Assembly (NCBI RefSeq): GCF_002846415.1
Contig: NZ_PJMX01000001.1
Location: forward strand, 4,030,001 to 4,094,000
Source of the DNA: Streptomyces sp. TLI_146
GTDB lineage: Bacteria; Actinomycetota; Actinomycetes; Streptomycetales; Streptomycetaceae
Reading direction: 5' to 3'
DNA length: 64,000 bases
In this document: positions 17,777 through 26,545 of the stretch, piece by piece
Numbering within the stretch: the first letter of the stretch is position 1
Layout of the letters: each line of letters starts with the position of its first letter
Notes under the pieces: model-generated
The model's database searches: none
Told to the model about the DNA's origin: nothing
The model's input: the letters and a program-made list of their open reading frames with translations, nothing else
Position numbers and translations under genes: made by a program

Positions 17777-19102
17777 ATGACCGACACACCGGCGGCGGCG
17801 CGCCGCGACCAGGCCGTGCGGGCGGCCGTGGAGCAGGGGATCGTCGGTCCGGACGCCCCGCTCGCCGCCCTCCTCGACGTCACCGGCATCCGGCGCGGCG
17901 CGGCCGCGCTGACCTCGGCCTTCGCGGCCGTGACCGACGCGCCCGTGCTGCACGCCTTCGCCGTCAAGGCGTGCCCGCTGGTGCCTGTGCTGCGGCTGCT
18001 GGCGGCCGAGGGGCTGGGCGCGGAGGTCGCCAGCCCCGGCGAGCTGGCGCTGGCCCGCGCCGCCGGGATCGGGCCCGGCCACACCGTTCTGGACTCCCCC
18101 GCCAAGACCCCCGCCGAGCTGCGCGAGGCGCTCGCGCTCGGCATCGCCGTCAACGCCGACAACCCGCAGGAGCTGGCCCGCCTGGACGCGCTCGTCGCCT
18201 CCGGCGGGACCGCCTCGCCGCTGGGCCTGCGGATCAACCCGCAGCTGGGCGCGGGGTCCATCGGCGCGCTCTCGACGGCGACGCCGACCTCCAAGTTCGG
18301 GGTGGGGCTGCGGGACGAGGGGGCGCGGGAGTGGATCGTCGAGGCGTACGCGGCCCGCCCCTGGCTCACCCGGCTGCACACCCACGCGGGCTCCCAGGGC
18401 GTGCCGCTCGCCCTGATGGCGGAGGGCGTACGGGCGGCCCACGAGCTGGCCGAGGAGGTCAACGCGCGCGTGGGCCGCCGCCAGATCGACACGGTCGACC
18501 TCGGCGGCGGGCTGCCGGTGAACTTCGCCTCGGACGAGGAGAGCCCCACGTACGAGGAGTACGCGCGGCTGCTGCGCGACCGGGTCCCCGGCCTCTTCGA
18601 CGGCTCGTACGCGCTGGTGACCGAGTTCGGCCGGTCGCTGCTCGCCAAGCACGGGACGGTGCTGGCGCGGGTGGAGTACGCGAAGACGTCCGGGGGGCGG
18701 CCCATCGCGGTCACCCATGCGGGCGTCCAGATCGCGGCCCGTACGGTGTACGCGCCCGCGTCCTGGCCGCTGCGGATCGCCGCGTACGGAGTGGAGGGCC
18801 GCCCCAAGTCCGGCCCGCCCGTCCTCCAGGACGTGGCCGGCCCGGCCTGCTTCGCGGGCGACCTGCTGGCCGAGGCGCGGCTGCTGCCGCGGCTGGAGCA
18901 GGGGGATTACGCGGCGGTGCTGGACACCGGGGCGTACTACTTCGCCCACCACTACGCGTACAACAGCCTCGCCAGGCCGGGCGTCTACGGCTTCACGACA
19001 TCACCGTCGGGCGTCCGCTTCGCGGTGGTCCGGGAGCCGCAGTCCCTGCGGGAGATCGTGGCGGAGTCGGGGGGTGCGACGCCGGACGCGCTGCTCTTCT
19101 AG
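17777..19102 (+). CDS. Type III PLP-dependent decarboxylase (Y4yA/LysA-like)
   Basis: A 441-residue fold-type III PLP enzyme related to diaminopimelate and ornithine decarboxylases. HAFAVKACPLVPVLR carries the PLP lysine, then GAEVASPGELALARAAG, HTHAGSQG (PLP-stacking His), VDLGGGLPVNF (phosphate-binding glycines), TEFGRSL and the C-terminal DTGAYYFAHHYAYNSL region. It does not look like the housekeeping LysA and fits the Y4yA subgroup with unknown substrate. It is divergent from hutU across a 170-base promoter region, so shared control is possible. Activity on a histidine-derived amino acid is speculation. Confidence 0.82.
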   Translation: MTDTPAAARRDQAVRAAVEQGIVGPDAPLAALLDVTGIRRGAAALTSAFAAVTDAPVLHAFAVKACPLVPVLRLLAAEGLGAEVASPGELALARAAGIGPGHTVLDSPAKTPAELREALALGIAVNADNPQELARLDALVASGGTASPLGLRINPQLGAGSIGALSTATPTSKFGVGLRDEGAREWIVEAYAARPWLTRLHTHAGSQGVPLALMAEGVRAAHELAEEVNARVGRRQIDTVDLGGGLPVNFASDEESPTYEEYARLLRDRVPGLFDGSYALVTEFGRSLLAKHGTVLARVEYAKTSGGRPIAVTHAGVQIAARTVYAPASWPLRIAAYGVEGRPKSGPPVLQDVAGPACFAGDLLAEARLLPRLEQGDYAAVLDTGAYYFAHHYAYNSLARPGVYGFTTSPSGVRFAVVREPQSLREIVAESGGATPDALLF

Positions 19103-19148
19103 GCATGCCGCACGCGTGCGGGCCGTCTGGGGCGCGCCCCTTCTGGGC

Positions 19149-19424
19149 CCGGTGTTCGTCTGCGGGTGTGTGGTGGGTTGCTCGCGCAGTTCCCCGCGCC
19201 CCTGGGGGGGGGTCGGCCGCAGCCGGAGAACCAAGCTCAGCCACAGGCTTTCAGGGGCGCGGGGAACTGCGCGACCAGCCCACCACCGGGCCGCACACGA
19301 ACGAGGGTTTCCAGGGGCGCGAGGAACTGCGCGACCAGCCCGCCACCGGGCCGCACACGAACGAGGGTTTTGAGGGGCGCGGGGAACTGCGCGACCAGCC
19401 ACCCCCCGGGCCGCAGACGAAAAC
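19149..19424. repeat. Repeat cluster, one forward and three reverse units
   Basis: The 345 bases between the convergent decarboxylase and RpiR genes contain no gene. A forward unit (about 19149-19203) is followed by three reverse units starting near 19254, 19314 and 19374, spaced exactly 60 bases, each AGGGGCGCGGGGAACTGCGC (the middle one has GAGG) plus CCAGCC, a short variable part and CCGCAGACGAA. The regular spacing shows tandem duplication of a 60-base unit. Confidence 0.87.
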
Positions 19425-19447
19425 GCGCCCCCCGGGGGCTTACGGGG

Positions 19448-20287
19448 CTACTCCACGAACAAACCCCGCCCCGCGGCCCCCGCGTCGAACTCCTCCAGGC
19501 GGGCCTGCGCGTCCGGGAGGTCGTCGCACATCGCCTCCAGGAGGACACGGCCCAGCAGCATCGGCGCGCAGGCCGTGTCGAACGCGAGGCCCGTGCCGAC
19601 GGCGGCCGGGATCAGCAGGTCGCTGTGGCGCGCCACCGGCGCGAACGCGGAGTCGGCCACCGTGACGACGGCGAGCCCCTTGCCGCGCGCGTACTCCAGC
19701 GCGTCCACCACCTCCCGGGGATGCCGCGGCAGCGCGAAGCACAGCAGCGCCGACGCCCCGGCCCGGTGCGCCGCGTCGATGCGGTCCACCAGCATCGAGC
19801 CGCCCTCGTCGAGCAGCCGTACGTCGGGATGGACCTTGGCCGCGAAGTAGGCGAAGCCGCGCGCCTGCGAGGAGGCCGCGCGCAGCCCGAGCACCGGCAG
19901 CGGCCGGGACGCGGCGAGCAGCCGTCCGGCCTCCTCGACCGGCGCCGGGTCCGCGAGCAGGCCCGCCAGGTGCCGCAGGTTCTCGATCTCGGCCTGGACC
20001 GCCTGCTGGTACTCGTTGTACTCGTCCTCGCCCGCCTCCGGCGACGCCGCGGGCACCACCTCGCGCAGATGGCGGCGGAGCGCCGGGTACCCGTCGAAGC
20101 CGAGCGCGACCGCGAACCGCGTCACCGACGGCTGGCTCACCCCGGCCAGCTCGGCCAGCTCCACGCTCGACAGGAACGGCACGTCGGCGGCCCTGCGCAC
20201 CATGGAGTGGGCGATCCGCCGCTGGGTCGGCGTCAGCCGGCGCCCCTCGAAGAGCTGTTGCAGCCGTGCGGCAGGCCCGTCGCTCAT
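19448..20287 (-). CDS. MurR/RpiR-family transcriptional regulator with SIS domain
   Basis: A 279-residue DNA-binding regulator. An N-terminal helix-turn-helix of the RpiR type (residues about 8-75, with LTPTQRRIAHSMVRRA and LAELAGVSQPSVTRFAVALG as recognition helix) is followed by a SIS domain (about 115-250) that binds a phosphorylated sugar or other small ligand. Next to it are two symmetric DNA sites, and its neighbourhood makes control of the hut genes plausible, because hutU carries a matching ATATTCA half-site. The effector could be urocanate rather than a sugar phosphate, which the sequence cannot show. Confidence 0.88.
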   Translation of the reverse strand: MSDGPAARLQQLFEGRRLTPTQRRIAHSMVRRAADVPFLSSVELAELAGVSQPSVTRFAVALGFDGYPALRRHLREVVPAASPEAGEDEYNEYQQAVQAEIENLRHLAGLLADPAPVEEAGRLLAASRPLPVLGLRAASSQARGFAYFAAKVHPDVRLLDEGGSMLVDRIDAAHRAGASALLCFALPRHPREVVDALEYARGKGLAVVTVADSAFAPVARHSDLLIPAAVGTGLAFDTACAPMLLGRVLLEAMCDDLPDAQARLEEFDAGAAGRGLFVE

Positions 20288-20303
20288 GCCGTCCCCCCTT
20301 CGT

Positions 20304-20376
20304 CACGCCCGGAGCTCCGCACGCCCGGAGCTCCACGATATTCAGTCGCCCAGCACTCTGCATGACCATATGCAGA
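20304..20376 (-). promoter_or_regulatory. Tandem repeat and palindrome upstream of the RpiR gene
   Basis: Two tandem 16-bp units, CACGCCCGGAGCTCCG at 20304-20319 and 20320-20335 (one mismatch), lie in the leader. Next is ATATTCA at 20338-20344, shared with the hutU operator. Then TCTGCAT...ATGCAGA at 20357-20376 forms a perfect palindrome with 7-bp arms and a 6-base spacer. The region lies between the RpiR gene and the divergent membrane gene at 20439, so it can serve both, most simply as an autoregulatory site. Confidence 0.5.
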
Positions 20377-20438
20377 CGGGCAAGTACGGGGGCTATCCCC
20401 ACTGCGCCCGCGCCGCCCGCTCCGTACCGTGGGGAAAC

Positions 20439-20855
20439 ATGGAAGCCCGCGACGCCGACCTGAGAAAAGAACTCGACGCCACCCTGCACGCCCGCAGGGA
20501 GCTCGGCGAGGAGTACGAGCCCGCGCTCGTCGACTCCTTCCTGGAGAAGGTGGAACAGCGCCTGGACCCGGCGATCGACCGCCGGGTGCGGCGCCAGCTC
20601 GCCGAACAGCAGATGGTGGTGGCCCGCGGCGGCCGCCCGTCCGGCCAGACCCCCGACATGGGCTTCGCCGAGCGCTTCGGATTCGGCATGATCTCGCTGG
20701 TCCTCGCCATCCCGCTGTCCGCGATCGGCGCCGTGAACGCGGGGCTGAGCGGCCTCTTCGTCACCTGGCTCGGCATCTTCGCCGTGAACGCCGTGCACGC
20801 CGCCCGCCCGTGGCCGTGGCCGCGCCGCCACCGCGCCGACGGCGACACCGACTGA
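20439..20855 (+). CDS. Small integral membrane protein
   Basis: A 138-residue protein. The first 75 residues are charged and helical (ELDATLHARRELGEEYEPAL, FLEKVEQRLDPAIDRRVRRQ), followed by two membrane segments (GMISLVLAIPLSAIGAV and LSGLFVTWLGIFAVNAVHA) and a basic tail. The open frame extends to 20016 but only this part is protein-like; ATG at 20439 has GGGGA five bases before it. Such proteins are conserved among streptomycetes without known function. Possible role: membrane-anchored coiled-coil adaptor, by appearance only. Confidence 0.75.
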   Translation: MEARDADLRKELDATLHARRELGEEYEPALVDSFLEKVEQRLDPAIDRRVRRQLAEQQMVVARGGRPSGQTPDMGFAERFGFGMISLVLAIPLSAIGAVNAGLSGLFVTWLGIFAVNAVHAARPWPWPRRHRADGDTD

Positions 20856-21197
20856 CGTACGCGACTGGCGTAGGCGACTGGCGTACGCATGGGTGAGCGC
20901 GGGGACCGCCGCACCCCCGGTCGCCCGGGGGGCGGGACGACGGCGGTCCCCGCGCGGGACACGGTCCCGGGTCAGGGCCGGTCGCCGCGTCCTGGGCGTC
21001 GGGAGGTCCGGGAGCCGCTCCGGAGGTCCTTGACGCCGCTGGTGGTGCCGGCCGGGTCTCCCCCGCCGACATCCACCAATGTGCCGCACTCGTGTTAAGC
21101 CGGTGCTGCGCGGACATGTCGCGCTCGTACCATTTCCGCGACCAACACGACGGACCGTCAACTGACGCGGGGCGTACGGCGCTCGGGCGTACGGACG
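20856..21197. other. Intergenic region without a gene
   Basis: The first 40 bases contain short direct repeats of GACTGGCGTA (around 20869 and 20877). A less GC-rich patch near 21080-21150 carries no promoter or terminator that I can call with confidence. Two convergent genes end on either side, so a terminator would be expected, but I see only weak dyads. Confidence 0.4.
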
Positions 21198-22247
21198 TCA
21201 GGGGTGGGCCGGGTGCGCCGGGTGCGCGGTGGACGGCTCGGTGGCGGTCACCCGCCGCCGCCGGCGGTGCTTGAGCAGCGCCCAGGGCGCGCGGGCCCCG
21301 CTGACCTCGGTGCCGGGCTCCGCCGCCGCCTCGGCCGCCGCCTTGGCGACCGGCAGGATGTCCTCGTCGCGGTCCGCGTCCAGCCGGTCGGCGTCCGGCC
21401 ACAGCCCGAGCGAGGCGCAGAGCGTGGGAAGGACGGCCATCGCGGCCGTCGCGTACCCCTCGGCCGACGGGTGGTAGTTGTCCGGCCCGAACAGCTCGCG
21501 CGGGTTCGCCTCGAACTCGGGGCCGAGCAGATGGCCCAGCGAGACCGTCCGCCCGCCCTGCTCGACCACCACGATCGTCTGCGCGGCCGCGAGCTGGCGC
21601 GAGACCCGGCGGGCCAGCCAGCGCAGCGGCTGGTAGACCGGCTCCACCGAGCCGAGGTCGGGGCAGGTCCCGACGACCACCTCGGCGCCCGCCGTCCGCA
21701 GCCGCCGCACCGCACCCGCCAGATGGCGTACGGAGGCGGTGAGCGGCATCCGGTGGGTGACGTCGTTCGCGCCGATCATGATCACGCAGACGTCGGGGAT
21801 CCGGACCGGGTCCGCCAGCAGCAGCGAGACCTGGCGGTCCAGGTCGTCCGACTGCGCGCCCGGCTGGGCCACGTTCCGCAGCGTGACCATCTGCTCGGCC
21901 ACCGCCGCCAGCCCCGAGGCGAGCAGCGCGCCCGGGGTCTGCCCGGCCCGCCGCACGCCCTGTCCGGCGGCCGTGGAATCACCCAGGATGCCCATGCGCA
22001 GCGGCGGCGTGCCATTGGCGAAGGCCACCCCGTACAGCCCGTCGGCGCTCGGCGGGTGCGGGGCGGTGCCGCCGCCCACCGACCGTCTGGCCAGCGCCGC
22101 CTCGGCGAGCAGCACGCCGACCGCGGCCGTGGCGAGCAGCCCGATCCCGCCGCCGCCGAACGCCGCGCCCGCCGCGATCCGGCGGGCCACTCTCGCCCTC
22201 GAACCGGCCGAAACCCCGGCCGACACGGTCGACACACTCCCAGCCAC
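21198..22247 (-). CDS. SGNH/GDSL hydrolase
   Basis: A 349-residue esterase/lipase of the SGNH fold. GILGDSTAAGQGV gives block I with the catalytic Ser, VAQPGAQSDDL block II (Gly), IGANDVTH block III (Asn), and PDNYHPSAEGY block V (Asp and His). A hydrophobic N-terminal helix (GIGLLATAAVGVLLAEAAL) looks like an anchor or uncleaved signal. The C-terminal 60 residues are disordered and basic (LLKHRRRRR). GTG at 22247 has AAGGAGG five bases upstream; the ATG at 22271 would place that site inside the gene. Substrate unknown. Confidence 0.87.
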   Translation of the reverse strand: MAGSVSTVSAGVSAGSRARVARRIAAGAAFGGGGIGLLATAAVGVLLAEAALARRSVGGGTAPHPPSADGLYGVAFANGTPPLRMGILGDSTAAGQGVRRAGQTPGALLASGLAAVAEQMVTLRNVAQPGAQSDDLDRQVSLLLADPVRIPDVCVIMIGANDVTHRMPLTASVRHLAGAVRRLRTAGAEVVVGTCPDLGSVEPVYQPLRWLARRVSRQLAAAQTIVVVEQGGRTVSLGHLLGPEFEANPRELFGPDNYHPSAEGYATAAMAVLPTLCASLGLWPDADRLDADRDEDILPVAKAAAEAAAEPGTEVSGARAPWALLKHRRRRRVTATEPSTAHPAHPAHP

Positions 22248-22378
22248 CGCCACCTCCTTGGAGCCGTACATCAGCTACCTGCCCGGTGACAGGTGTCGCT
22301 CAATCCCGCCGTGAGGTGAACGGGCGCTCGCTCTGCGCATACGCTGGCGGCACCATCACGGAGACCCCGGAGACAACG

Positions 22379-23755
22379 GTGCAATTCCACGACTCGATGA
22401 TCAGCCTCGTCGGCAATACCCCGCTGGTGAAGCTCAACAGTGTGACCGCGGGCATCCAGGCGACCGTCCTGGCCAAGGTCGAGTACTTCAACCCGGGCGG
22501 CTCGGTCAAGGACCGGATCGCCGTGCGCATGATCGAAGCGGCGGAGCAGAGCGGTGCGCTCAAGCCGGGCGGCACCATCGTGGAGCCCACCTCGGGCAAC
22601 ACGGGTGTCGGTCTCGCGATCGTGGCCCAGCAGAAGGGCTACAAGTGCATCTTCGTCTGCCCGGACAAGGTGTCGCTCGACAAGATCAACGTCCTGCGTG
22701 CGTACGGGGCCGAGGTCGTCGTCTGCCCGACGGCGGTCGACCCGGAGCACCCTGACTCGTACTACAACGTCTCGGACCGCCTGGTGCGCGAGACGCCCGG
22801 CGCCTGGAAGCCGGACCAGTACAGCAACCCGAACAACCCGCGCTCGCACTACGAGACCACCGGTCCGGAGCTGTGGGAGCAGACCGACGGGAAGATCACG
22901 CACTTCGTGGCGGGCGTCGGCACCGGCGGCACCATCACCGGCACCGGCAGGTACCTCAAGGAGGTCTCCGGCGGCTCCGTGCGCGTCGTCGGCGCCGACC
23001 CCGAGGGCTCGGTCTACAGCGGCGGCTCCGGCCGTCCGTACCTGGTCGAGGGCGTGGGCGAGGACTTCTGGCCCACCGCGTACGACCGTGAGGTCACGGA
23101 CGAGATCGTCGCGGTCTCCGACAAGGACTCGTTCCAGATGACCCGCCGCCTCGCCAAGGAGGAGGGCCTCCTGGTGGGCGGCTCCTGCGGCATGGCGGTC
23201 GTGGCGGCGCTGCGGGTGGCCGAGGGCCTGGGCCCGGACGACGTGGTCGTCGTCCTGCTCCCGGACTCCGGCCGCGGCTACCTCTCCAAGATCTTCTCCG
23301 ACGAGTGGATGGCCGGGCACGGCTTCCTGGAGGAGGCGGGCCCCTCGGCCCGTATCGGCGACGTCCTCGCCGACAAGGAGGGCGCGATGCCGTCGCTCGT
23401 CCACATGCACCCCGAGGAGACGGTCGGGGAGGCGATCGAGGTGCTGCGCGAGTACGGCGTGTCGCAGATGCCGATCGTCAAGCCCGGCGCGGGGCACCCC
23501 GACGTGATGGCCGCGGAGGTCATCGGCTCGGTGGTGGAGAAGGAGCTCCTGGCGGCGCTGTTCGCGCAGCGCGCCTCGCTCTCCGACCCGCTGGAGAAGC
23601 ACATGAGCCCGCCCCTGCCGCAGGTCGGCTCGGGCGAGCCGGTCTCGGAGCTGATGTCGGTCCTGGGCGAGGCCGACGCGGCGATCGTCCTGGTGGAGGG
23701 CAAGCCGACGGGCGTGGTGAGCCGCCAGGACCTGCTGGCGTTCCTGGCGAAGTAG
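22379..23755 (+). CDS. Cystathionine beta-synthase
   Basis: A 458-residue PLP enzyme that condenses serine and homocysteine to cystathionine in reverse transsulfuration. ISLVGNTPLVKLN at the start, NPGGSVKDR with the PLP lysine, PTSGNTGVGLA for the substrate carboxylate and GVGTGGTITGTGRYLKE for the phosphate. Two CBS domains follow (from about residue 340), as in full-length cystathionine beta-synthases, and they may bind adenosyl ligands. GTG at 22379 (QFHDSM follows) sits behind GGAGA, so the extra upstream residues of the open frame are not translated. It is divergent from the SGNH gene. Confidence 0.93.
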   Translation: MQFHDSMISLVGNTPLVKLNSVTAGIQATVLAKVEYFNPGGSVKDRIAVRMIEAAEQSGALKPGGTIVEPTSGNTGVGLAIVAQQKGYKCIFVCPDKVSLDKINVLRAYGAEVVVCPTAVDPEHPDSYYNVSDRLVRETPGAWKPDQYSNPNNPRSHYETTGPELWEQTDGKITHFVAGVGTGGTITGTGRYLKEVSGGSVRVVGADPEGSVYSGGSGRPYLVEGVGEDFWPTAYDREVTDEIVAVSDKDSFQMTRRLAKEEGLLVGGSCGMAVVAALRVAEGLGPDDVVVVLLPDSGRGYLSKIFSDEWMAGHGFLEEAGPSARIGDVLADKEGAMPSLVHMHPEETVGEAIEVLREYGVSQMPIVKPGAGHPDVMAAEVIGSVVEKELLAALFAQRASLSDPLEKHMSPPLPQVGSGEPVSELMSVLGEADAAIVLVEGKPTGVVSRQDLLAFLAK

Positions 23756-23775
23756 CGACCCCGCCTCCGCCCGGC

Positions 23776-23985
23776 CTCTGTCTGCGGCCGGGTGGTGGGC
23801 TGGTCGCGCAGTTCCCGCGCCCCTTGGGTAGTCCCCGGCAGCCGGAAATCCCAGCTCTGCCACCGATCCTTAGGGGCGCGGGCACACCCGCAGACGAAGG
23901 CCGCCCGCCGGAGGGCTTTCGGGAAGGGGCGGAGTGGGGGCTCCTGCCCCGGCAACCCGCCACCGGGCCGCAGACGAAGGCCGGG
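23776..23985. repeat. Repeat cluster with truncated units
   Basis: The 357-base gap before the thiolase has no gene. A forward unit (about 23776-23824) is one base short in its core (CGCAGTTCCCGCGCCCC). A reverse unit at about 23871-23900 lacks its centre: AGGGGCGCGGG is joined directly to the CCCGCAGACGAAGG box. A third remnant near 23952-23980 keeps only the CCAC...GGCCGCAGACGAA half. The copies show how units decay by internal deletion. Confidence 0.75.
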
Positions 23986-24112
23986 CCACAGCCACCGCCC
24001 TGAGCAACCGCTTAGAAAAGAGGCCCGCATCACACGCGTCGGCCGATGACCAATTCCGTACGTACGGGTAACTTCCCAGAGAGCCCGCCCGCTTAAAGCC
24101 TCTGGAGCCCCG

Positions 24113-25333
24113 ATGCCCGAAGCCGTGATCGTCTCGACCGCCCGCTCCCCCATCGGCCGCGCCTTCAAGGGCTCGCTGAAGGATCTGCGGCCGGACGACC
24201 TCACCGCCACCATCATCCAGGCCGCACTCGCCAAGATCCCCGAGCTCGACCCGCGCGACATCGACGACCTGATGCTCGGCTGCGGCCTCCCCGGCGGCGA
24301 GCAGGGCCACAACCTGGGCCGCATCGTGGCCGTGCAGATGGGCATGGACCACCTGCCGGGCTGCACGATCACCCGCTACTGCTCCTCCTCGCTCCAGACC
24401 TCCCGCATGGCGCTGCACGCCATCAAGGCGGGCGAGGGCGACGTCTTCATCTCGGCCGGCGTCGAGATGGTGTCCCGCAGCGTGAAGGGGTCGAGCGACG
24501 GCCTCCCGGACACCCACAACCCGTTCTTCGCCGAGGCAGAGGCCCGTACCGCCGAGGTCGCCCAGAGCGAGGGCGCCTCCTGGCACGACCCGCGCGAGGA
24601 CGGCCTGGTCCCCGACGCGTACATCGCGATGGGCCAGACCGCCGAGAACCTGGCGCGCGCCAAGGGCGTCACGCGCGCGGACATGGACGAGTTCGGCGTA
24701 CGGTCGCAGAACCTCGCCGAGGAAGCCATCAAGAACGGCTTCTGGGAGCGCGAGATCACCCCCGTGACGACCCCGGACGGCACGGTCGTCTCGAAGGACG
24801 ACGGCCCGCGCGCCGGCGTCACCGTGGAGGGCGTCCAGGGCCTCAAGCCCGTCTTCCGCCCCGACGGCCTGGTCACGGCGGGCAACTGCTGCCCGCTGAA
24901 CGACGGCGCCGCCGCGCTGGTCATCATGAGCGACACCAAGGCGCGTGAGCTGGGCCTGACGCCCCTCGCCCGGATCGTGTCCACCGGCGTCACCGGCCTC
25001 TCGCCCGAGATCATGGGCCTGGGCCCGGTGGAGGCGTCGAAGCAGGCCCTCAAGCGCGCGGGCCTGACCGTCGGCGACATCGACCTGTTCGAGATCAACG
25101 AGGCGTTCGCCGCCCAGGTGATCCCGAGCTACCGCGACCTGGAGATCCCGCTCGACAAGCTGAACGTCAACGGCGGCGCCATCGCGGTCGGCCACCCCTT
25201 CGGCATGACGGGCGCCCGCATCACCGGCACGCTCATCAACTCCCTCCAGTTCCACGACAAGCAGTTCGGTCTGGAGACGATGTGCGTGGGCGGCGGCCAG
25301 GGCATGGCCATGGTCATCGAGCGGCTGAGCTGA
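24113..25333 (+). CDS. Acetyl-CoA C-acetyltransferase (thiolase)
   Basis: A 406-residue thiolase. The acylated cysteine is Cys90 in ITRYCSSSLQ; the N-terminal AVIVSTARSPIGRAFKG, FEINEAFAAQVI, GGAIAVGHPFGMTGAR (catalytic His) and CVGGGQG (second cysteine near residue 391) complete the active site. It interconverts acetyl-CoA and acetoacetyl-CoA or cleaves 3-ketoacyl-CoAs. No other beta-oxidation gene is adjacent, so biosynthetic and degradative roles cannot be separated. ATG at 24113 has GGAG five bases before it. Confidence 0.95.
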   Translation: MPEAVIVSTARSPIGRAFKGSLKDLRPDDLTATIIQAALAKIPELDPRDIDDLMLGCGLPGGEQGHNLGRIVAVQMGMDHLPGCTITRYCSSSLQTSRMALHAIKAGEGDVFISAGVEMVSRSVKGSSDGLPDTHNPFFAEAEARTAEVAQSEGASWHDPREDGLVPDAYIAMGQTAENLARAKGVTRADMDEFGVRSQNLAEEAIKNGFWEREITPVTTPDGTVVSKDDGPRAGVTVEGVQGLKPVFRPDGLVTAGNCCPLNDGAAALVIMSDTKARELGLTPLARIVSTGVTGLSPEIMGLGPVEASKQALKRAGLTVGDIDLFEINEAFAAQVIPSYRDLEIPLDKLNVNGGAIAVGHPFGMTGARITGTLINSLQFHDKQFGLETMCVGGGQGMAMVIERLS

Positions 25334-25514
25334 GCTGAAGCGGAGGGTAGGGGTCGCCCGAGGAACGAGGGCGGCACCTGCCCGCAGCGGAAGCGAAGCG
25401 GAGCGCGACCAAGAACAACGCGCGCTTGAGCTGACGAGGCCCTACGCTGCGGCGGGGGGCATCTGCGGTGACTCGGCGGGGTGACCCCTTCCTGCACCGC
25501 GTGAACCCCACCGC

Positions 25515-25649
25515 GTCCGCTTCGTGACCGAATCTCCCCCAGGATGTGACGTATATCCCGGGGGAGATACGTTCCCGCAGGTCACGGCGTTTTCGGGGGT
25601 CGCGGGGATAAACCTCAGGCACAAAGACCTGTCCGTTTCGTGACGTAAT
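25515..25649. promoter_or_regulatory. Nested direct repeats and palindrome upstream of the gene at 25726
   Basis: GTCCGCTTCGTGACCGAAT (25515-25533) and GTCCGTTTCGTGACGTAAT (25631-25649) are direct repeats with 16 of 19 bases equal. Between them ACGTATATCC (25549-25558) and GGAGATACGT (25563-25572) form a dyad with one mismatch and a 4-base loop. This patch is clearly less GC-rich than its surroundings. It most likely holds promoters and binding sites; the rest of the 392-base gap (25334-25725) shows nothing I can name. Confidence 0.5.
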
Positions 25650-25725
25650 GCACTGACAAGGGGAGCGGGCGCCCGACAAGCTGATGTAGGAAGTCGGGGA
25701 ATCGTTTGAATCCGGGAGTAAGTCA

Positions 25726-26526
25726 GTGAGCGCCATGTCTCTTGCCCTGCTGCTGACCACGGCCGCTGCCACGGCCGTGGGCGCCGCTGCCCTGCACGCC
25801 GCCCACGGGCTGCGCAGGCAGGTCGTGGCGCTGCGCGCCGACCTCGCGGCCACGAACGCCGGCCGGTCCGCCACCGTGCCCCACCAGGCGCGCGGCGCGG
25901 AGACGCCGCTCGCCGAGATACGCGCGGCCGTCGCCGAGGCGCTGGCCGAGGAGCGCGAGCGCGAGCTCGCCGAGGCGCGGGCGTTCTGGGCGGCGCAGGA
26001 GGCGCGGGACGCGGCGGACGCCCCGTCGCTCCTGGGCGGCCTCTCCGGCCTCGGGGACGACGCCTCCCTGTTCCTCCCCCGGCAGGCCGACTTCGTCGGT
26101 CTGGAGGGCGTGGAGCTGGGCGCCGAGCCGTACGAGGAGTTCCCCGAGGACTCCCCGGAGCTCGCCGCGGCCCGCCGCCGCCACCCCTCGCACCCCGACT
26201 TCGTCCCGGTCCAGACGCCGGTCGTGGCCGACCACGAGTCCACGGTGGCGCGCCTGGAGGAGCTGGCCGAGGCCCGCACGGCCCTCGCGGACGTCCGCCC
26301 CGGCCCGCTCGGCACGCTCGACGTCTACGTCTTCACCGACGGCACCACGCTGTGCATGACCCCCGGCCACCGCGAGACCTCCGAACGCCTCGCCGAGGCC
26401 CTGCGCGAGGGCGACACCCCGGTGCTGCTCGGCGGCTCGGGGATCTCGGGCGCGTACGCCCTGACGTTCTCGTGCGGCGAGGAGAGCGTGTACATCCTGG
26501 CGGACCGGGTCATCGCGTCGCTGTGA
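25726..26526 (+). CDS. Conserved hypothetical protein with N-terminal anchor
   Basis: A 266-residue protein that I do not recognise by family. A hydrophobic N-terminal segment (SLALLLTTAAATAVGAAALHAA) is followed by a charged coiled-coil-like stretch (residues about 60-95, rich in Ala, Glu and Arg), an acidic middle, and a compact C-terminal domain from about residue 190 (GTLDVYVFTDGTTLCMTPGHRET...GAYALTFSCGEESVYILADRVI). It looks like a membrane-tethered cytoplasmic protein. GTG at 25726 is eight bases behind GGGAG. The elaborate upstream repeats suggest tight control. Confidence 0.7.
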   Translation: MSAMSLALLLTTAAATAVGAAALHAAHGLRRQVVALRADLAATNAGRSATVPHQARGAETPLAEIRAAVAEALAEERERELAEARAFWAAQEARDAADAPSLLGGLSGLGDDASLFLPRQADFVGLEGVELGAEPYEEFPEDSPELAAARRRHPSHPDFVPVQTPVVADHESTVARLEELAEARTALADVRPGPLGTLDVYVFTDGTTLCMTPGHRETSERLAEALREGDTPVLLGGSGISGAYALTFSCGEESVYILADRVIASL

Positions 26527-26545
26527 GCGACTGCCGGACGGCCCG

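Noticed and set aside
19149..19424. Regular 60-base repeats that look like a short CRISPR array
   Set aside because: The same unit occurs singly and in inverted pairs in many gaps, the parts between copies are themselves conserved, and no cas gene is present.
20889..21098. A 69-residue plus-strand frame in the gap before the SGNH gene
   Set aside because: Composition is proline/arginine-rich without ribosome site or coding bias.
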